Shown: piece by piece, positions 26,756-34,688 of the stretch
How the letters are laid out: the number at the start of each line of letters is the position of its first letter
Position numbering within the stretch: the first letter of the stretch is position 1
DNA from: Saprospirales bacterium
GTDB lineage: Bacteria; Bacteroidota; Bacteroidia; Chitinophagales; Saprospiraceae
Assembly: GCA_007695035.1 (NCBI GenBank)
Contig: REEO01000037.1
Coordinates: 18,234-82,233, forward strand
Length of the DNA stretch: 64,000 bases
Reading direction: 5' to 3'
Notes under the pieces: model-generated
What the model was told of the DNA's origin: nothing
Seen by the model: the letters and a program-made list of their open reading frames with translations, nothing else
Databases searched by the model: none
Translations under genes and position numbers: made by a program

Positions 26756-27625
26756 ATGTCAGTATTAGTTAATAAGAATTCAAGAGTAATTGTCCAGGGA
26801 TTTACTGGAAAAGAAGGCTCCTTTCATGCCGAACAGATGATAGAATACGGAACTCCTGTAGTAGGTGGTGTTACGCCGGGAAAAGGAGGAAAAGAGCATC
26901 TTGGAAAGCCGGTTTTCAATACAGTTTCTGAGGCAGTTGAGAAAGAGGGGGCCGATACCTCTGTGATTTTTGTACCGCCTCCTTTTGCGGCCGATGCCAT
27001 TATGGAAGCTGCTGAGGCGGGCATTAAAGTAATTGTGTGTATCACAGAAGGTATTCCCGTGCAGGACATGCTCAAGGCCTCCTCGTATATTGCCAATAAG
27101 GATTGCAGGCTGGTGGGCCCAAATTGTCCGGGTGTGATCACTCCGGGTGAGGCCAAGGTCGGAATCATGCCGGGCTTTATTCACAAGCGTGGAAATGTAG
27201 GGATTGTTTCCAGGTCTGGTACATTGACCTATGAGGCGGTGGACCAGGTGACCAAAGCAGGTTTGGGTCAATCGACTTGTATTGGAATTGGTGGAGACCC
27301 TGTCGTTGGAACGACCACGAGGGATGCCATTGAGTTGCTGATGAACGACGACGAGACTGCGGGAATCATTATGATTGGTGAGATTGGTGGTAACATGGAA
27401 GCCAATGCTGCTCACTGGGTCAGAGAAAACGGTACCAAACCCGTAGTTGGTTTTATCGCCGGACAAACTGCACCCAAAGGGAGGACCATGGGTCATGCCG
27501 GAGCGATTATTGGAGGGAAAGACGATACAGCCGAGGCCAAAATGGGTATCATGCGCGAATGCGGTATACATGTGGTGGAATCACCCGCACATATTGGTAA
27601 AACGATGGCTGACTTACTCAAGTAA
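26756..27625 (+). CDS. sucD: Succinate-CoA ligase (ADP/GDP-forming) subunit alpha
   Basis: The TCA-cycle enzyme subunit that carries the phosphohistidine intermediate; it works with SucC, which is not in the window. 289 residues. CoA-binding [15 protein letters not shown] (residues 15-29), [10 protein letters not shown] (121-130), and the active-site His247 in [14 protein letters not shown], the same position as in E. coli (246). Separation from sucC is common in Bacteroidota. It follows the FtsB-like gene by 43 bp. Confidence 0.97.
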   Translation: MSVLVNKNSRVIVQGFTGKEGSFHAEQMIEYGTPVVGGVTPGKGGKEHLGKPVFNTVSEAVEKEGADTSVIFVPPPFAADAIMEAAEAGIKVIVCITEGIPVQDMLKASSYIANKDCRLVGPNCPGVITPGEAKVGIMPGFIHKRGNVGIVSRSGTLTYEAVDQVTKAGLGQSTCIGIGGDPVVGTTTRDAIELLMNDDETAGIIMIGEIGGNMEANAAHWVRENGTKPVVGFIAGQTAPKGRTMGHAGAIIGGKDDTAEAKMGIMRECGIHVVESPAHIGKTMADLLK

Positions 27626-27669
27626 GGATCCCATCTATTGATCGGGACTTCATTTTCCAAAAGTTTTCC

Positions 27670-27759
27670 TTATTGAATCCACCGAATAAAATGCCATTGC
27701 TCATAGGGGCCTTTTGGTTCTGAGATGTCAATTGTATTCACCTCAAAAAGGGACTCCAT
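27670..27759 (-). pseudogene. Possible gene remnant or micro-ORF after sucD
   Basis: A minus-strand frame open from 27795 to a TAA at 27670. From the ATG at 27759 it encodes 29 residues (MESLFEVNTIDISEPKGPYE then QWHFIRWIQ), with protein-like composition in an otherwise empty 198-bp gap. It could be the tail of a decayed gene or an unrecognised small ORF. I do not recognise the sequence. Confidence 0.25.
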
Positions 27760-27823
27760 TAGCGAGGTATTTTCAGGAATAATTGGTAGAATTACTCACA
27801 AATGGGGTAGAGGTTCGTTGGGT

Positions 27824-28789
27824 TTACTTCTTCCTCTCGGTCACAAACATAACCAGAGTTTCTAAAGATTCGCGATAGGTGCTTTCCGGAAAAGTGTGGA
27901 GAAGGTCAAGTGCTTCTGACCGGTATTGCAGCATTATTTCACGGGCATAATTCAATCCTCCGTTCTCTGTCACGAGATCGATTACCTCATTGACTTTTTT
28001 ACTGTCACTTCCATAGTGCTTTACTACCCTGATTATCCGCTTTTTGGTTTTTCTGTCCACTTTGTTGAGGGTGTAGATTAGTGGCAGGGTCATTTTTTTC
28101 TCCTTGATGTCTATACCGGTGGGCTTGCCAATGGTGTCCTCTCCGTAGTCGAACAAATCATCCTTGATTTGAAAGGCAATTCCTATTTTTTCTCCAAAGA
28201 ATCGCATCCGCTCAATGTTTTCCTTTGAAGCTCCGGAGGCGGCAGCTCCGGCCTTACAAGCAGCGGCAATTAGGGACGCTGTTTTTTGGCGGATGATATC
28301 AAAGTACACCTCCTCGCTGATGTCCAGTCTTCTGGCTTTTTCTATTTGGAGAAGCTCTCCTTCGCTCATGTTTTGGACCGCCTCCGAGAGAATTTGAAGT
28401 TGATCGTACTCCTGGTTTTTCAGGGCGATAAGCAGGCCCCTTGACAACAGGTAGTCGCCGACCAGTACGGCAATTTTGTTTTTCCACAGTGCATTGATGG
28501 AAAAAAGGCCCCTGCGCTTCATACTGTCATCAACCACGTCATCGTGAACAAGGGAGGCGGTGTGCAAAAGTTCCACCATGGCAGCAGCAATGTAGCTGCG
28601 GTCATTGATTTTTCCCGCTATGGCTGAACAGAGAAAGACAAACATCGGACGTAGTTGTTTTCCCTTGCGCTTTACTATATAGTAGGTAATCCGGTCGAGG
28701 AGTGGGACCCGGCTTCTCATGCTCTCCCTGAACCGATTTTCAAATTCGGCGAGTTCTGACTTGATAGGTTTTTTGATCTTGCTAAGCAC
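27824..28789 (-). CDS. Polyprenyl (octaprenyl-type) diphosphate synthase
   Basis: A trans-isoprenyl diphosphate synthase that makes the long prenyl chain of menaquinone from IPP and an allylic primer. 321 residues. First Asp-rich motif HDDVVDD (residues 82-88) after LLHTASLV, second motif KDDLFD, and KGKQLRPMFVFL ahead of them. The residues before the first motif (Ala78-Ser79) suggest a long-chain product, but chain length is not certain. A -7 element TAAATTTG lies upstream at 28882-28875. FolC is upstream on the same strand, 226 bp away. Confidence 0.93.
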   Translation of the reverse strand: MLSKIKKPIKSELAEFENRFRESMRSRVPLLDRITYYIVKRKGKQLRPMFVFLCSAIAGKINDRSYIAAAMVELLHTASLVHDDVVDDSMKRRGLFSINALWKNKIAVLVGDYLLSRGLLIALKNQEYDQLQILSEAVQNMSEGELLQIEKARRLDISEEVYFDIIRQKTASLIAAACKAGAAASGASKENIERMRFFGEKIGIAFQIKDDLFDYGEDTIGKPTGIDIKEKKMTLPLIYTLNKVDRKTKKRIIRVVKHYGSDSKKVNEVIDLVTENGGLNYAREIMLQYRSEALDLLHTFPESTYRESLETLVMFVTERKK

Positions 28790-28874
28790 CCCTGGTAAGT
28801 TGATTTTGTTTGGTTTGGAACCTTACTGTATAACTGTATAACAGCCGAACCGTAAAAAGGTCTGAAAACCGGCC

Positions 28875-28882
28875 CAAATTTA
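28875..28882 (-). promoter_or_regulatory. -7 element before the polyprenyl synthase gene
   Basis: Minus strand TAAATTTG, exact for TAnnTTTG, 86 bp before the ATG at 28789. No clear -33 box 19-21 bp upstream. Confidence 0.45.
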
Positions 28883-29015
28883 AGGCCCTCAATGGTATTT
28901 AAAGCATTAATCTCCAAAAAGGTCGCAGGTATTTTGTGGTTGGCCCCAATAAAAATTGGTCTATTATGACCTTATCAGGGCGATTTGGTCACTGATTTTA
29001 CTCTACATGAAAATT

Positions 29016-30374
29016 TTATCTCTGATCGTTGACTGCCAATTGATGTTGATCTATCTCCTGCAGGCTTTCTATAGCCTCTGCAACGGTAAAAATACTCCCG
29101 CAGACCAACACCAATTCTTCGCTCTTTGCCTTGTCAATTGCAGCGATACAGGCGTCTTTCACTGAAGGAAAGGCTTCCCCTGCCAACTGAAAAATTTTGG
29201 CATGGTTTTGTAAATCTTCGGCTGGCATTCCGCGTGGTATATCGGCTTTGGCAAAGTAGAAGGCAGCATTTTTGGGAAAGAGACTCAGCAAGCCGTCAGG
29301 GTCTTTGTCATTCACCAGGCCGGTTACAATGTGAAGCTTGCGGTGATCTATATGCCTGAGTTCATCCATTAACAATCGCATTCCATCGGCATTGTGAGCA
29401 CTGTCGGCCAGCACCACCGGGTTCTTGCGCAGGATTTGCATTCGACCGTAAAAATTAGTTTTTCCCCTGACAGACCGCAGCCCATCTTCCACCTGCCGGT
29501 CGGTTATTTTCCAGCCATTTTTCCTCAGCTCCAAAACGGTGGCAAGGGAGGTATTTATGTTTTCGGCATGCCAGCTCCCAGTGAGGTCGGTAACTGCCTG
29601 ATTCAGCCACTTTTCCCCATGCAACCAAACGTCAATGCTGCTTTCCTCAAGTGACTTTCGGCTGCATTTTGTTCTGAGATGTTCTTCTGCAAAAATCAAT
29701 GGTGCGTTCTTATCAAAGGCCATTTTCTCGAATACCGGTTTTGTCTCTGGTTGGATTTTTCCTATGACCACTGGTTTTTCCCGTTTGATTATTCCCGCTT
29801 TTTCAGCCGCAATTTTGGGAAGGGTGTCACCCAGGAAGTGGGTGTGATCAAAACCGATATTAGTGATTGCTGCAATTTCAGGTATAATAATATTGGTTGA
29901 GTCAAGGCGTCCTCCAAGGCCTGTTTCGACTATTGCGATGTTGATTTCTGATCTGCTGAAATAGTCAAAGGCCATGGCTACACTTATCTCAAAAAATGAG
30001 GGTTTTAACCTGAGGGTGAGTTCCCTGATGCGGTGGACGAATTCACAAACAAATTCTTTTGAAACTGGTTGTCCATTGATTTTAATCCGTTCCCTGAAAT
30101 CCAGGTAATGTGGTGAGGTGTAAAGTCCGGTCTTGTATCTTGCAGATTGAAGAATGGCAGAGGTGATATGGGCCACTGAGCCTTTACCATTGGTGCCGGC
30201 TATATGAATGGATTTAAACTTTCGCTCCGGTCTGCCAAGCGCTTCGGAAAGTTCATGAATGTTGTCGAGGTTAGTTTTAAAGGCTTTGGGACCCACGCGC
30301 TGAAACATCGGCAACTGGCTATACAGAAAGCGAATAGCATCCCGGTATTCGGCTTCAGTTTTTAAATGGGACAT
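29016..30374 (-). CDS. folC: Folylpolyglutamate synthase / dihydrofolate synthase
   Basis: An ATP-dependent ligase of the Mur ligase fold that adds glutamate to dihydropteroate and folates. 452 residues. P-loop HIAGTNGKGSVAH (57-69), ETGLGGRLDSTN, the Mg-binding FDHTHFLGDT and the C-terminal DSAHNADGM with its conserved Asp-His pair. The start MSHLKTEAEYRDAIRFLYSQLPMFQRVG is typical for Bacteroidota FolC. It lies downstream of the M28 peptidase on the same strand. Confidence 0.95.
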   Translation of the reverse strand: MSHLKTEAEYRDAIRFLYSQLPMFQRVGPKAFKTNLDNIHELSEALGRPERKFKSIHIAGTNGKGSVAHITSAILQSARYKTGLYTSPHYLDFRERIKINGQPVSKEFVCEFVHRIRELTLRLKPSFFEISVAMAFDYFSRSEINIAIVETGLGGRLDSTNIIIPEIAAITNIGFDHTHFLGDTLPKIAAEKAGIIKREKPVVIGKIQPETKPVFEKMAFDKNAPLIFAEEHLRTKCSRKSLEESSIDVWLHGEKWLNQAVTDLTGSWHAENINTSLATVLELRKNGWKITDRQVEDGLRSVRGKTNFYGRMQILRKNPVVLADSAHNADGMRLLMDELRHIDHRKLHIVTGLVNDKDPDGLLSLFPKNAAFYFAKADIPRGMPAEDLQNHAKIFQLAGEAFPSVKDACIAAIDKAKSEELVLVCGSIFTVAEAIESLQEIDQHQLAVNDQR

Positions 30375-30443
30375 TCGGGCTGGGCTTTGTTGGCTGAGTA
30401 ATTAAATGGAGTTAAAGTGACCGGAAAATTTTTCATCCTCCTG

Positions 30444-31712
30444 TCAAAACTGCACCGTTGCTGTGTTGTTTTCTCCATCTCTTTTGTACTCTATCTCGGC
30501 CTTGTCTCCGGATTTAAAATCGCTCAGGGCCTCCATATAATCGTAAATGGTTTCAATTTTAAAGTCACCGAGGCGCGTGATGATGTCTCCTCTTTGCAAA
30601 CCTGCTTTTTCTGCGGGGCGATCGGTAGTGACCCCTTCGAGCTTCAACCCGCCACCGCTGTACATATAGTCGGGAAGAACACCGAGACTCACGGTATATC
30701 TCGGAGCGGAGCGCGAATCTTCCTGGACGGTTTCTGAGAAAATAAGTTTGCCATCACCCTGCAATTCACCAATGAGGTTAAATGCCATGGATCCTATTTC
30801 CAACATGCCGTTATAATTGATCTTGTCGGGAGTATCAGCCGGCCGGTGGTAGTCGTCGTGAAGACCGGTAAAGAAGTGAATGGCCGGTATTTCTTTAAGG
30901 TAGAATGATGTGTGGTCGGAACCACCGATTCCCGATTGTGAGAATGCCAGGTTGAGATTGGCGCGATTGGCACGTTCCAGTCTTCTCTCCCAAATGGGGG
31001 ATGTTCCTGTCCCGTTAATCATAAGATTTCTGTCCTCGTCAAGCCTACCCACCATATCAAAATTCAGCATGTAGGAGATTTCATCCATGCTACTGACCAC
31101 AGTTGGGTTTTTGGTCCAGTAGCCGGAGCCCCACAACCCTTTTTCCTCCCCTGAAAAAGCAATGAAAATATAATTGGTGGCTGTGTGGGCATTTTTCAAC
31201 CGGTCTGCCAGATACAAAATCATAGCCACACCGCTGGCATTGTCATCAGCTCCGGGATGGATGGCTGAATCACCTCGATGGAGTGAGCCGTGTCCTCCCC
31301 AACCCAGGTGGTCATAGTGGGCCCCAATGACAACTGTATATTCTGCCTCGTGATTTATAAAGCCGATCACATTTACACCTTCTATGGTTTCACCTTCCTC
31401 CGGCCGCGCATGGGGGTGAGGGAGTTGATTTCCTTCAAATTTTTGGTAAAAAGTACCCATATCTCCTCCGGGATCTAGCCCTATGGCTTCAAAGCGGTCC
31501 GAAATGTAAGCTGCAGCAAGTAGCTCTCCCTGGGTACCGGTCTCCCTGCCCTCCAGTTCATCAGATGCCAGGTATTCTATGTCAGCCTTGAAAAGCTCTC
31601 CGGGACTAAAGGCTTCCGTGGTTGGAATTGTTGCCGGAGTAGAGCATGCCTGAAAAAATATTATATACCCAAACAGGGCAGCAATTGTCAAAAATCGGTA
31701 AAGTGGATTCAT
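30444..31712 (-). CDS. M28-family metallopeptidase lipoprotein with C-terminal PDZ domain
   Basis: An exported aminopeptidase-like zinc enzyme. It has a lipoprotein signal (MNPLYRFLTIAALFGYIIFF, then QAC, Cys23). The M28 core is complete: VIGAHYDHLGWGG (His132), GADDNASG (Asp156), FSGEEKGLWGSG (Glu189/190), MLNFDMVGRL (Asp219) and GGSDHTSFYL (His267). A PDZ domain follows at about 330-420 with LEGVTTDRPAEKAGLQRGDIITRLG. It probably degrades peptides outside the inner membrane. It is divergent from the PD40 lipoprotein over 51 bp containing a 12-bp palindrome. Confidence 0.93.
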   Translation of the reverse strand: MNPLYRFLTIAALFGYIIFFQACSTPATIPTTEAFSPGELFKADIEYLASDELEGRETGTQGELLAAAYISDRFEAIGLDPGGDMGTFYQKFEGNQLPHPHARPEEGETIEGVNVIGFINHEAEYTVVIGAHYDHLGWGGHGSLHRGDSAIHPGADDNASGVAMILYLADRLKNAHTATNYIFIAFSGEEKGLWGSGYWTKNPTVVSSMDEISYMLNFDMVGRLDEDRNLMINGTGTSPIWERRLERANRANLNLAFSQSGIGGSDHTSFYLKEIPAIHFFTGLHDDYHRPADTPDKINYNGMLEIGSMAFNLIGELQGDGKLIFSETVQEDSRSAPRYTVSLGVLPDYMYSGGGLKLEGVTTDRPAEKAGLQRGDIITRLGDFKIETIYDYMEALSDFKSGDKAEIEYKRDGENNTATVQF

Positions 31713-31737
31713 TCTTATGTTTTTTAGTAGTTAACAA

Positions 31738-31749
31738 CGTAAATTTACG
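31738..31749. promoter_or_regulatory. 12-bp palindrome in a divergent promoter region
   Basis: CGTAAATTTACG lies in the 51 bp between two divergently transcribed lipoprotein genes. Its core TAAATTTA reads the same on both strands and is one mismatch from TAnnTTTG each way, so it may be a bidirectional -7 element, an operator, or both. Confidence 0.45.
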
Positions 31750-31763
31750 GCAAATTATAGATT

Positions 31764-32903
31764 ATGTACTTCAAAGAGATTGTTTTCTTTCTGTCATTTG
31801 TATTATTATTTGGAGCTTGTCAGGAAGCAACCGAAGAGCAAGTGGATGATTCCCCCATTTGGATTCCCAATGCCAATGAGCACATTGATGAGAATGAAAA
31901 ATTCTTTAAAAGCCTTCATCAAATGACTTTTGGCGGCTCCAACGCCGAGGCTTATTTCAGCTTTGCTGATGACCGCCTCGTTTTTCAGGCATCCAATGAC
32001 GCCTGGGATGTTGAGTGTGACCAGATATTTTTGATGGACCTGACTGAAACCTATTCCAATGAGCACATGCCACCAAGAATCAGTACAGGCCTGGGGCGTA
32101 CCACCTGCTCTTATTTTCTGCCGGGTGATTCACTTATACTGTACTCATCAACTCATCTCGGTGGAGACCCGTGTCCCCCACCTCCTGAGCGAGGTGGAGG
32201 TCAGTACATTTGGCCGATTTACAGGACCTTTGATATTTTTATTGCTGACCTCGAGGGCAATGTTGTAAACCAACTCACCGACAATCCGGGTTATGACGCG
32301 GAGGCTACGGTTTCTCCCAAAGGAGATAAAATTGTCTTCACAAGTTTCAGAGAAGATACCAGAGACCTCAATCTCTACACCATGGACCTTGACGGAGGTA
32401 ATTTGAAGCAGATTACCCACGAGAGGGGATATCAGGGAGGTGCTTTTTTCTCTCCCGATGGATCGCAAATTGTCTTTCGCGGGTCCGCATTTACCACGGA
32501 TGAGGAAGTAGAGCACTACAAGGAAATGTTGGGTCGGGATTTGGTTCAGCCCACCAAAATGGAGATTTTTGTAGTGGATGCTGATGGTTCAAATCTAAGG
32601 CAGGTGACCGATCTGGGTGGAGCCAATTGGGCCCCGTTTTTTCATCCATCTGGTGATAAGATCATATTTTCTTCCAATCACCATACGGAGCGAGGCCACC
32701 CTTTCAATCTTTTCATGATCAATGTGGATGGCACGGGTTTGGAACAGATTACTTTTGGTGAAACATTTGAGTCATTTCCCATGTTCTCTCACAACGGAGA
32801 TTATCTCGTCTTTTCGTCCTCCAGAAACAATATAGAGGGCACGAGAGATATTAATGTATTCATAGCAGAATGGGATCATGAAAGAGAAACAAGGGAAGAT
32901 TGA
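31764..32903 (+). CDS. PD40/TolB-like beta-propeller lipoprotein
   Basis: A 379-residue surface or periplasmic lipoprotein: the signal MYFKEIVFFLSFVLLFGAC has a good lipobox (LFGAC, Cys19). It contains repeated WD40-like PD40 units: AEATVSPKGDKIVFTSFREDTRDLNLYTMDLDGGN, GAFFSPDGSQIVFRG, FHPSGDKIIFSSNH, and FSHNGDYLVFSSSR. Such propellers resemble TolB and often bind proteins or act as peptidase-associated sensors. The pairing with the divergent M28 peptidase may be functional. Its last 26 bases overlap the DUF454 gene. Confidence 0.8.
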   Translation: MYFKEIVFFLSFVLLFGACQEATEEQVDDSPIWIPNANEHIDENEKFFKSLHQMTFGGSNAEAYFSFADDRLVFQASNDAWDVECDQIFLMDLTETYSNEHMPPRISTGLGRTTCSYFLPGDSLILYSSTHLGGDPCPPPPERGGGQYIWPIYRTFDIFIADLEGNVVNQLTDNPGYDAEATVSPKGDKIVFTSFREDTRDLNLYTMDLDGGNLKQITHERGYQGGAFFSPDGSQIVFRGSAFTTDEEVEHYKEMLGRDLVQPTKMEIFVVDADGSNLRQVTDLGGANWAPFFHPSGDKIIFSSNHHTERGHPFNLFMINVDGTGLEQITFGETFESFPMFSHNGDYLVFSSSRNNIEGTRDINVFIAEWDHERETRED

Positions 32904-33474
32904 TTGCGGGACAGGGAAAAGCCAATTAGTTGACTCTAGCCAAATCCCAACTGGCGAGTCCGCAGAAGATCGCAGTCCGTCAGAAACATGTTCATTCCGC
33001 CCGGAAGTTACTGATCGAAAATCAGAAACGGAGGAAAATTTTAACTGGAGACCTGGAGATGTCAAGCGATGGTCGTTGGCTGGCCTCGGTGTGTTTTGCG
33101 TAGGTCTTGGTGCCCTGGGTACAGTTGTGCCGGGACTCCCGACAACTATTTTTGTTATCATAGCCGCATGGAGTTTTTCAAAAAGCTGTCCCTGGCTGGA
33201 GCAAAGGTTGCTCAGAAACAAGATGTTCGGTCCATCTATGGAAATTATTGATGGGAAGCGCCCCTTTACGCGAAGGGCCAGGATAATCGCCATGTCCATG
33301 ATGTGGTTTTTTGGATCTACCAGTATTGCATTTCTATATTTTACCAATGCGACACCTAATTATGTCCTTTTGATCATCTTTCTCGCACTAATTGCAGGGA
33401 CTGTTTCCATAGTGAAGTTCAATCCGAGATCAAAAGAAGTCCTCCAAACCAGTGAAGAGGAGAGAGCAGATTAA
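32878..33474 (+). CDS. DUF454 (YbaN family) membrane protein with N-terminal extension
   Basis: A 198-residue inner membrane protein. The DUF454 core is at about residues 60-180: LGVFCVGLGALGTVVPGLPTTIFVIIAAWSFSKSCPWLEQRLLRNKMFGP with the LPTT motif, then further hydrophobic segments. Residues 1-57 are an extra, hydrophilic, Cys-containing region not found in E. coli YbaN, partly encoded in the region overlapping the previous gene. No alternative in-frame ATG lies near the core, so the extension seems real. Function is unknown. Confidence 0.78.
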   Translation: MKEKQGKIDCGTGKSQLVDSSQIPTGESAEDRSPSETCSFRPEVTDRKSETEENFNWRPGDVKRWSLAGLGVFCVGLGALGTVVPGLPTTIFVIIAAWSFSKSCPWLEQRLLRNKMFGPSMEIIDGKRPFTRRARIIAMSMMWFFGSTSIAFLYFTNATPNYVLLIIFLALIAGTVSIVKFNPRSKEVLQTSEEERAD

Positions 33475-33528
33475 CATTTTTAAGAATATTTTATGCTCGT
33501 ATATCCTGCCGACCATGCCAGTCTTTCA

Positions 33529-33544
33529 TAGCTTTGTATATTTG
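33529..33544 (+). promoter_or_regulatory. Two tandem -7 elements before the DUF4249 gene
   Basis: TAGCTTTG (33529-33536) is directly followed by TATATTTG (33537-33544); both fit TAnnTTTG exactly. They lie 26-41 bp before the ATG. No TTTG -33 box at the ideal distance was found. Confidence 0.5.
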
Positions 33545-33569
33545 AGACAATACACTAATTTTAATCACC

Positions 33570-34559
33570 ATGATTAAGCGCCTTTTTATTCTCGCCCTTG
33601 TTGCTGCTCTTATGCCTGCCTGCTCGAATGATTTTGAGTTGTTTGCGGATAAAGAGGACATTCCTGTAGTTTACGGATTGTTGTCAAAGTCAGAGGATAC
33701 TCAGTTTGTGAGATTAGAGAGGGCCTTCCTTGATAAAGATCAAAGCGCGAGAGTAATTGCCGGAGAACCGGATTCGGTTTTTTACAATGATGCTGTAGTT
33801 GAATTGGTGCACCTGCCTACCGGTGATCGATTTGAAATGGAGCGCATCAATGCTGCAGATATTGGATTGCCGCGAGATGAAGGAGATTTTCCCACCGATC
33901 CCAATTACATTTACACCATGGATAGTGAGGTAATCAATCTTACAGGTGGAGATACGTACGGCATTGAAGTTAGAAGAGAAGGAGGTGATAATATCGCATA
34001 CTCGGAAGCTTTAGTAATCGGGGATCTGCGTATTTTGACCCCCAGCGACCCGACTATACAACGACTCAATTATCAGGGAAGCAGCTCACAGCGAATTCGG
34101 TGGAGAGAGGCCAATGAAGTGGAGTTTTTCAATGTCCGACTCCGGTTTAACTATGAAGAACGATCTTCAGCAACAGGGGGCGAATGGGTACAAGATGAAC
34201 TTTTATGGGTGGTCTCCAACAGAGTTCGAGCCAATACCGTAACCTTCGTTGGGGATGAATTTCTTCAGTTCATTGGCAATGCACTGGTCGAAGATCCTAC
34301 TATCGACAGGAGGTTCCGGTCAATTGATATACGACTGGATGCTGTAGGATCAGAATTGGCAGCATACATCGACGTTGGACTTGCTAACCTGGGCATCACC
34401 TCCTCCAATGAAATTCCCCTTTACACCAATGTAGATGGAGGATTGGGTGTATTCAGTTCAACCAACTTCACAGAGGTTCAAGGATTTAATCTGACAAGCA
34501 CAGCTATTGACAGTCTGCTCGATGGCAGATTTACAGAGCAATTGAACTTTATCCGCTGA
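33570..34559 (+). CDS. DUF4249-like lipoprotein
   Basis: A 329-residue exported lipoprotein: MIKRLFILALVAALMPAC gives a lipobox (Cys18). The segment following, NDFELFADKEDIPVVYGLLSKSEDTQFVRLERAF, resembles the start of DUF4249 proteins, which in Bacteroidota usually sit beside TonB-dependent receptors or lie alone; no receptor is here. The rest is rich in beta strands with no catalytic motif that I recognise. It is likely surface or periplasmic. Tandem -7 elements precede it. Confidence 0.62.
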   Translation: MIKRLFILALVAALMPACSNDFELFADKEDIPVVYGLLSKSEDTQFVRLERAFLDKDQSARVIAGEPDSVFYNDAVVELVHLPTGDRFEMERINAADIGLPRDEGDFPTDPNYIYTMDSEVINLTGGDTYGIEVRREGGDNIAYSEALVIGDLRILTPSDPTIQRLNYQGSSSQRIRWREANEVEFFNVRLRFNYEERSSATGGEWVQDELLWVVSNRVRANTVTFVGDEFLQFIGNALVEDPTIDRRFRSIDIRLDAVGSELAAYIDVGLANLGITSSNEIPLYTNVDGGLGVFSSTNFTEVQGFNLTSTAIDSLLDGRFTEQLNFIR

Positions 34560-34571
34560 CCACTGCCTATT

Positions 34572-34637
34572 TGTCAGTTTTTCCTGCCAGATATCCTTCA
34601 TTTACTCCCTAAAGTGTCACAAATTTCCACGTGGCAC
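34572..34637. promoter_or_regulatory. Two imperfect inverted repeats upstream of dnaK
   Basis: TGTCAG (34572-34577), 6 bp, CTGCCA (34584-34589); then GTGTCAC (34614-34620), 10 bp, GTGGCAC (34631-34637). The second contains the palindrome CCACGTGG (34627-34634). All arms share the core TGTCA/TGGCA. No CIRCE element is present, so this could be a different heat-shock operator. Confidence 0.4.
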
Positions 34638-34688
34638 AATGGTTGATTAGTTGGTGGTAAATTACTTTAAAGATACAAAATCAACATT

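Noticed and set aside
34560..34688. CIRCE element or classic sigma-32 promoter before dnaK
   Set aside because: No TTAGCACTC / GAGTGCTAA or close match is present.
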